Source of the DNA: Saccharofermentans sp.
GTDB taxonomy: Bacteria > Bacillota > Clostridia > Saccharofermentanales > Saccharofermentanaceae
DNA: 35,147 nt
Assembly (NCBI GenBank): GCA_016292145.1
Contig: JAEFBA010000020.1
Coordinates: forward strand, 1 to 35,147
Direction of reading: 5' to 3'
Shown here: positions 32,182 to 35,147 of the stretch, piece after piece
Position numbering within the stretch: position 1 is the stretch's first letter
Layout: each line of letters begins with the position of its first letter
Translations under genes and position numbers: made by a program
Notes under the pieces: generated by a model
The model's database searches: none
The model's input: the letters and a program-made list of their open reading frames with translations, nothing else
Told to the model about the DNA's origin: nothing

Positions 32182-33591
32182 ATGACTGAAGAAACGAGGC
32201 TTAAAGCACCGGTCCTTGCAAAAATGTCTTCCGACAAGGTGTTCTGCTATTTATCTATGGCTCTGTTTTTGGCTCTGCCTGTCGTGGAGATAATCACGGA
32301 GCTCCTTGGCAAGTTTAAGATCAAGGTAATCGGACCACGTCCGCCTTATCCGTCTTATTTCCAGCCCTATGTCGTAGCCGTATTCGGTGCGCTCCTGGCA
32401 CTTGCCATTATCCTGAATGTTATATCCAGGATAGTAAACGGAAAGTTCAAGCTCTATGTCGCTGACATTTTCTTCGTCACGCTCTTCATCTTCATGCTCC
32501 TGTCAATGATATTCTCCGTTAATCCCGGAGTTTTCGCAGGCGGATCCAAATACTATTGCGAGAGACCTGAGATATTCCTCTGTTATTACTGCCTCTATTA
32601 TGCGGGCACCATGATCGAAGATTCCGGTCTCCGCAAAAAGATGCTCTACACATATTTCATTGTAGCTCTCATCCAGGGTGTTGTTGCATTCCTTCAGACA
32701 TTCAGGATCGAGATCCATTACTGCCTCTTCCTTTACAACAGGGCTTCCACAAAGGCTGCTTACGGACTCCTTCAGAACACTAATTTCTACGGAGCACTCT
32801 CTCTTGTATTTGTTGCAGCGGTTTCCGGATTGTTCATATTCAGTTCGGTACTCTTCAGATCAAAGCATATAAAGTGGGTCTTCTTTGCTGCAGCCCTTTT
32901 GCTCTTCTACACAATGCTCGCGAGTTACTCACGTCTTGCATGGCTCGGCTTTGCAGGCATGATCTGCACATATATCATTTCCTTCATCGTTATGCGCAAG
33001 AGCACGATGGACAAGGCTAAGCTTAAGAAGATCGTAACCGACTTCCTTATCATGTGCGGCGGCTTCCTGGTTGTTATCCTTATCACGACCCTGGCTACAA
33101 ACATCGTAACCAGCAGAGTCGAGGAGACAGCGAACGATACGCTTGCCAGGGTCGGTGACGACAACTTCGGCCACGGCAGAGGAAGGATCTGGAGAGCAGG
33201 AATCAACAGCATTCCGAAGCACTGGGTAACAGGTATCGGTCTTGACAACTATGCACAGGCTTTCAGAGAACTTCCTGACTGGCAGAAGGGTCAGTTTATC
33301 CAGGATAAGGGCCACAACGAATATCTCCATACCCTTGTTACACAGGGCGTGTTTGCTCTTATCAATTACCTTGCCGTACTCATCTACGCAGCAGTAAATG
33401 CAGTCAAGAGGATCATCAAAGAGACAGATGACGTCAAGAGATGCCTCCTCTGGATCTTCCTCGTTATCTTCGCTGCATATGCATGCCAGGCAATATTGAA
33501 CAGCAGCGTTCTGAACGTTGCTCCTTACTTCTGGATCATAATCGGTCTCTTAACACCGAGGACCAAGCCGATCACTTTCAAGAAGAGGTGA
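32182..33591 (+). CDS. O-antigen ligase/polymerase-like membrane protein (Wzy_C type)
   Basis: The 469-residue polytopic product has 10-12 spans. Its signatures are the SYSRLAWLG segment entering a membrane span and, in the large outer loop (~330-385), GHGRGRIWRAG, HWVTGIGLDNY and DKGHNEYLHTLVTQG: the Wzy_C pattern in which a His and Arg take part in transfer of lipid-linked glycan. In Firmicutes these proteins polymerise or ligate capsule, teichoic-type glycans or glycoprotein sugars. AAGGGG lies 10 bases before the ATG at 32182. It is followed after 22 bases by an esterase-like gene, suggesting a pair. Confidence 0.87.
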   Translation: MTEETRLKAPVLAKMSSDKVFCYLSMALFLALPVVEIITELLGKFKIKVIGPRPPYPSYFQPYVVAVFGALLALAIILNVISRIVNGKFKLYVADIFFVTLFIFMLLSMIFSVNPGVFAGGSKYYCERPEIFLCYYCLYYAGTMIEDSGLRKKMLYTYFIVALIQGVVAFLQTFRIEIHYCLFLYNRASTKAAYGLLQNTNFYGALSLVFVAAVSGLFIFSSVLFRSKHIKWVFFAAALLLFYTMLASYSRLAWLGFAGMICTYIISFIVMRKSTMDKAKLKKIVTDFLIMCGGFLVVILITTLATNIVTSRVEETANDTLARVGDDNFGHGRGRIWRAGINSIPKHWVTGIGLDNYAQAFRELPDWQKGQFIQDKGHNEYLHTLVTQGVFALINYLAVLIYAAVNAVKRIIKETDDVKRCLLWIFLVIFAAYACQAILNSSVLNVAPYFWIIIGLLTPRTKPITFKKR

Positions 33592-33613
33592 CATAACGAG
33601 GAGGGGACTTTCT

Positions 33614-34501
33614 ATGTTCGATTCTTTCGTCCGTTACAAAGCAGAAAAGAGCAGACAGACATTCATCAGGAATTGCGAGGGCTTTGATGCCCCCAGGCTC
33701 GAGAGTGAGGTCTTTCCCGCTGAATGCAGGACGGAAATGGACATAGAATACAAGCACGGACAACATCCCCTTAAGCTGGATATCTATACGCCTTTCAATT
33801 GCTACGGCGCGAAGGAATGCTTCATCCTGATCCACGGCGGAGCCTTCGTTTACGGATTCAAAAAGCTCGATCAGAACTTCGGCATGCATCTGGCGATAAA
33901 GGCCAATATCCCTGTGGTAAATATCGATTACACGCTGATGCCTGAATCCGATCTGCCGCAGATAATCAATGAGATCTTTGCGGCGATCAACTTCGTATGC
34001 GGAAGGTACGGATTTAAGAAGATCCATACAGTCGGAGATTCGGCAGGCGGGTATCTCGCATATATTGTTGCCATAGCAACCAGGAACAGACATATCCGTC
34101 ACGGTCTCTGGGTCTTCGAAAAGCCCCGCGCCGCGGCTGAATCCGCCGGCCTTATCTGCCCCGGCATCGTTAATAAGACTAAGGAATTCCCGGGTATCTA
34201 TTTCGAGAAAAAGACAGAAAACAAGAACATTCAGAAGCGCCTTCCCGATTATGCATACGATCTCAGGATGTTAGCTGAAAGAGATCCCGAATTAAGAGTA
34301 TGCGTGATCGCCGGTGAGGATGATTTCCTCCGTTCGCAGAATATAGAGTTCAAGGATCTTATCGATAATGTCCTGTTCTATGAAGGCAAGAACGACGGCG
34401 AATTAAAGTGCCATCATGTCTATCCGATTGCGCATCCCGAATGGCCCCAGTCAGTAAAAGCGATCGAACTTCTGGCAGAGAATGCGGTCGGAAGAAGATA
34501 A
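33614..34501 (+). CDS. Alpha/beta hydrolase (hormone-sensitive-lipase-like esterase)
   Basis: The 295-residue soluble product has the oxyanion motif HGGAF (74-78), nucleophile elbow GDSAGG (Ser143), an Asp candidate in AGEDDFLRSQ and a His candidate in CHHVYPIAHPEW. This is the esterase family with HGG. There is no signal peptide, so it acts inside the cell on small esters, possibly acetylated sugars given its partner, which is inference. A strong GAGGAGGGG ribosome site precedes the ATG. Confidence 0.88.
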   Translation: MFDSFVRYKAEKSRQTFIRNCEGFDAPRLESEVFPAECRTEMDIEYKHGQHPLKLDIYTPFNCYGAKECFILIHGGAFVYGFKKLDQNFGMHLAIKANIPVVNIDYTLMPESDLPQIINEIFAAINFVCGRYGFKKIHTVGDSAGGYLAYIVAIATRNRHIRHGLWVFEKPRAAAESAGLICPGIVNKTKEFPGIYFEKKTENKNIQKRLPDYAYDLRMLAERDPELRVCVIAGEDDFLRSQNIEFKDLIDNVLFYEGKNDGELKCHHVYPIAHPEWPQSVKAIELLAENAVGRR

Positions 34502-34527
34502 TCGCCATCTAAAGCGTAATTAAGGAT

Positions 34528-34602
34528 TTGTTGCCTTCTGAGCGGACAAAAAGAGCAACATTTGAGGCAACAATTCTTAGCTGGCGGAACAATAGCGGAC
34601 AA
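34528..34602. repeat. Intergenic inverted and direct repeats
   Basis: TTGTTGCCT (34528-34536) is complementary to AGGCAACAA (34565-34573), and its core also to GCAACA at 34555-34560, so two exclusive hairpins are possible. GCGGACAA occurs at 34542-34549 and 34595-34602. The block fills the space between the hydrolase gene and the terminator. Function unknown. Confidence 0.45.
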
Positions 34603-34635
34603 GTACTCAAAAGCCCGTACCCCAAGGCAAAAATC

Positions 34636-34663
34636 AAGGGCTGCCTATTTGAAGGCAGCCCTT
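34636..34663. terminator. Bidirectional Rho-independent terminator
   Basis: AAGGGCTGCCT (34636-34646) and AGGCAGCCCTT (34653-34663) form a perfect 11-bp stem with a 6-base loop. Plus strand: followed by TCTTCATTATT. Minus strand: followed by GATTTTTGCC, the better U tract. It serves the convergent hydrolase and ECF genes. Confidence 0.85.
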
Positions 34664-34672
34664 TCTTCATTA

Positions 34673-35147
34673 TTACTTTGCAACAGCTTCAGTATCGGTT
34701 TTCTGATGCGTCTTATCGTACGTCTTGTTTATGAGCTTTGAGATGGGCTTATAAACAAAGAATGTGATGAGACCTACAACGATTCCCTTGAACAGATTGA
34801 AAGGTACGAATACTGCAAGGAGAAGTGAGAGTCTGTCCTTTACCAGAGGGTTAGCCTGCGCACTCATTCCGATGATGGCTTCAAGAGGGAAACCCATTGC
34901 CGAGCCATAAAGAGGCAATGTGATGAATGCGTTGACCGGAACTGCTATTACTGCGAGAGCAATAGTTGATACGATCATTGAGATGGCAGCACCCTTTCTG
35001 GTCCTGATCTTCTTGTAAATGAGTCCTGCAGTAACAACATATATCACACCTGTTACGAAGTTCGACAGTTCGCCGATGCCCATTGTCTGTGTAACAGGAA
35101 GGTGTATAAGGTTCTTCAGAAGCTCAATGACGACAGCCCAGACAGGT
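34673..35147 (-). CDS. ECF transporter S component, RibU-like (5' part off the window)
   Basis: The frame is open to the right edge, so the start lies outside; at least 157 residues are present. They include LLKNLIHLP and MGIGELSNFVTG, matching the K-x-x-x-H/GELxNF pattern of riboflavin-type ECF substrate-binding subunits, then several spans and a Lys/Thr-rich cytoplasmic tail (NKTYDKTHQKTDTEAVAK). S components capture a vitamin or related molecule and dock to the shared EcfAAT energy module. Riboflavin is likely, but other substrates of the same fold are possible. No FMN riboswitch can be judged as upstream DNA is missing. Confidence 0.82.
   Translation of the reverse strand, partial: PVWAVVIELLKNLIHLPVTQTMGIGELSNFVTGVIYVVTAGLIYKKIRTRKGAAISMIVSTIALAVIAVPVNAFITLPLYGSAMGFPLEAIIGMSAQANPLVKDRLSLLLAVFVPFNLFKGIVVGLITFFVYKPISKLINKTYDKTHQKTDTEAVAK

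Noticed and set aside
34528..34734. 68-residue plus-strand open frame after the esterase gene
   Set aside because: It begins with TTG inside inverted repeats, runs through the terminator hairpin and has no ribosome site.

Overview
The window looks like a chromosomal piece of a strictly anaerobic, low-to-moderate GC Firmicute of the class Clostridia, probably a gut or rumen organism. Supporting signs are Clostridia-type Shine-Dalgarno sequences (AGGAGG, GGAGGTGAT), the oxygen-stress rubredoxin/rubrerythrin protein, oxygen-sensitive [4Fe-4S] hydro-lyase subunits, an ECF-transporter S component, a GtrA-free set of GT-C membrane glycosyltransferases, and DUF4349 and 'putative ABC exporter' families common in that class. 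I see no plasmid, phage, IS, CRISPR, tRNA or rRNA feature. All spaces between genes are below 300 bases.

Layout. 1-2000 (minus strand): the 5' part of a pntA-like transhydrogenase gene and a membrane-anchored protein of unknown function. 2148-6421 (plus): an overlapping operon of an SH3-like membrane protein and two tandem paralogous GT-C glycosyltransferases. 6411-7745 (minus): a zinc-ribbon membrane protein and a TerB-like protein. 7866-14344 (plus): an SseB-like protein, a very large MacB/FtsX-type ABC transporter whose mRNA may be leaderless, and a flavin reductase-rubredoxin-rubrerythrin fusion with an internal ribosome binding site, closed by a strong terminator. 14444-14570: a tandem palindromic extragenic repeat.

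14611-22249 (minus) is the highlight. A tightly packed three-gene signalling operon encodes, in order of transcription: a REC-GGDEF-degenerate GGDEF-REC-HD-GYP protein predicted to make and break c-di-GMP; a membrane hybrid histidine kinase with HPt; and a second membrane hybrid kinase whose receiver is followed by a complete DegV/FakB-like (fatty-acid-binding) domain. No DNA-binding output is present, so the cassette looks like a self-contained phosphorelay that ends in c-di-GMP turnover and, unusually, in a lipid-binding-type domain.

22413-26837 (plus): a two-gene ABC exporter and a Na/Pi cotransporter with a PhoU-like tail. 26834-28477 (minus): a YfcE-like phosphodiesterase and an FkbM-type methyltransferase. 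28597-29721 (plus): a DUF4349 protein. 29810-32039 (minus): TtdA/TtdB-type hydro-lyase subunits followed by a HAD phosphatase. 32182-34501 (plus): an O-antigen-ligase-like polymerase/ligase and an alpha/beta hydrolase. 34673-35147 (minus): a partial RibU-like ECF S component. Function assignments come from reading motifs by eye; no database search was run.
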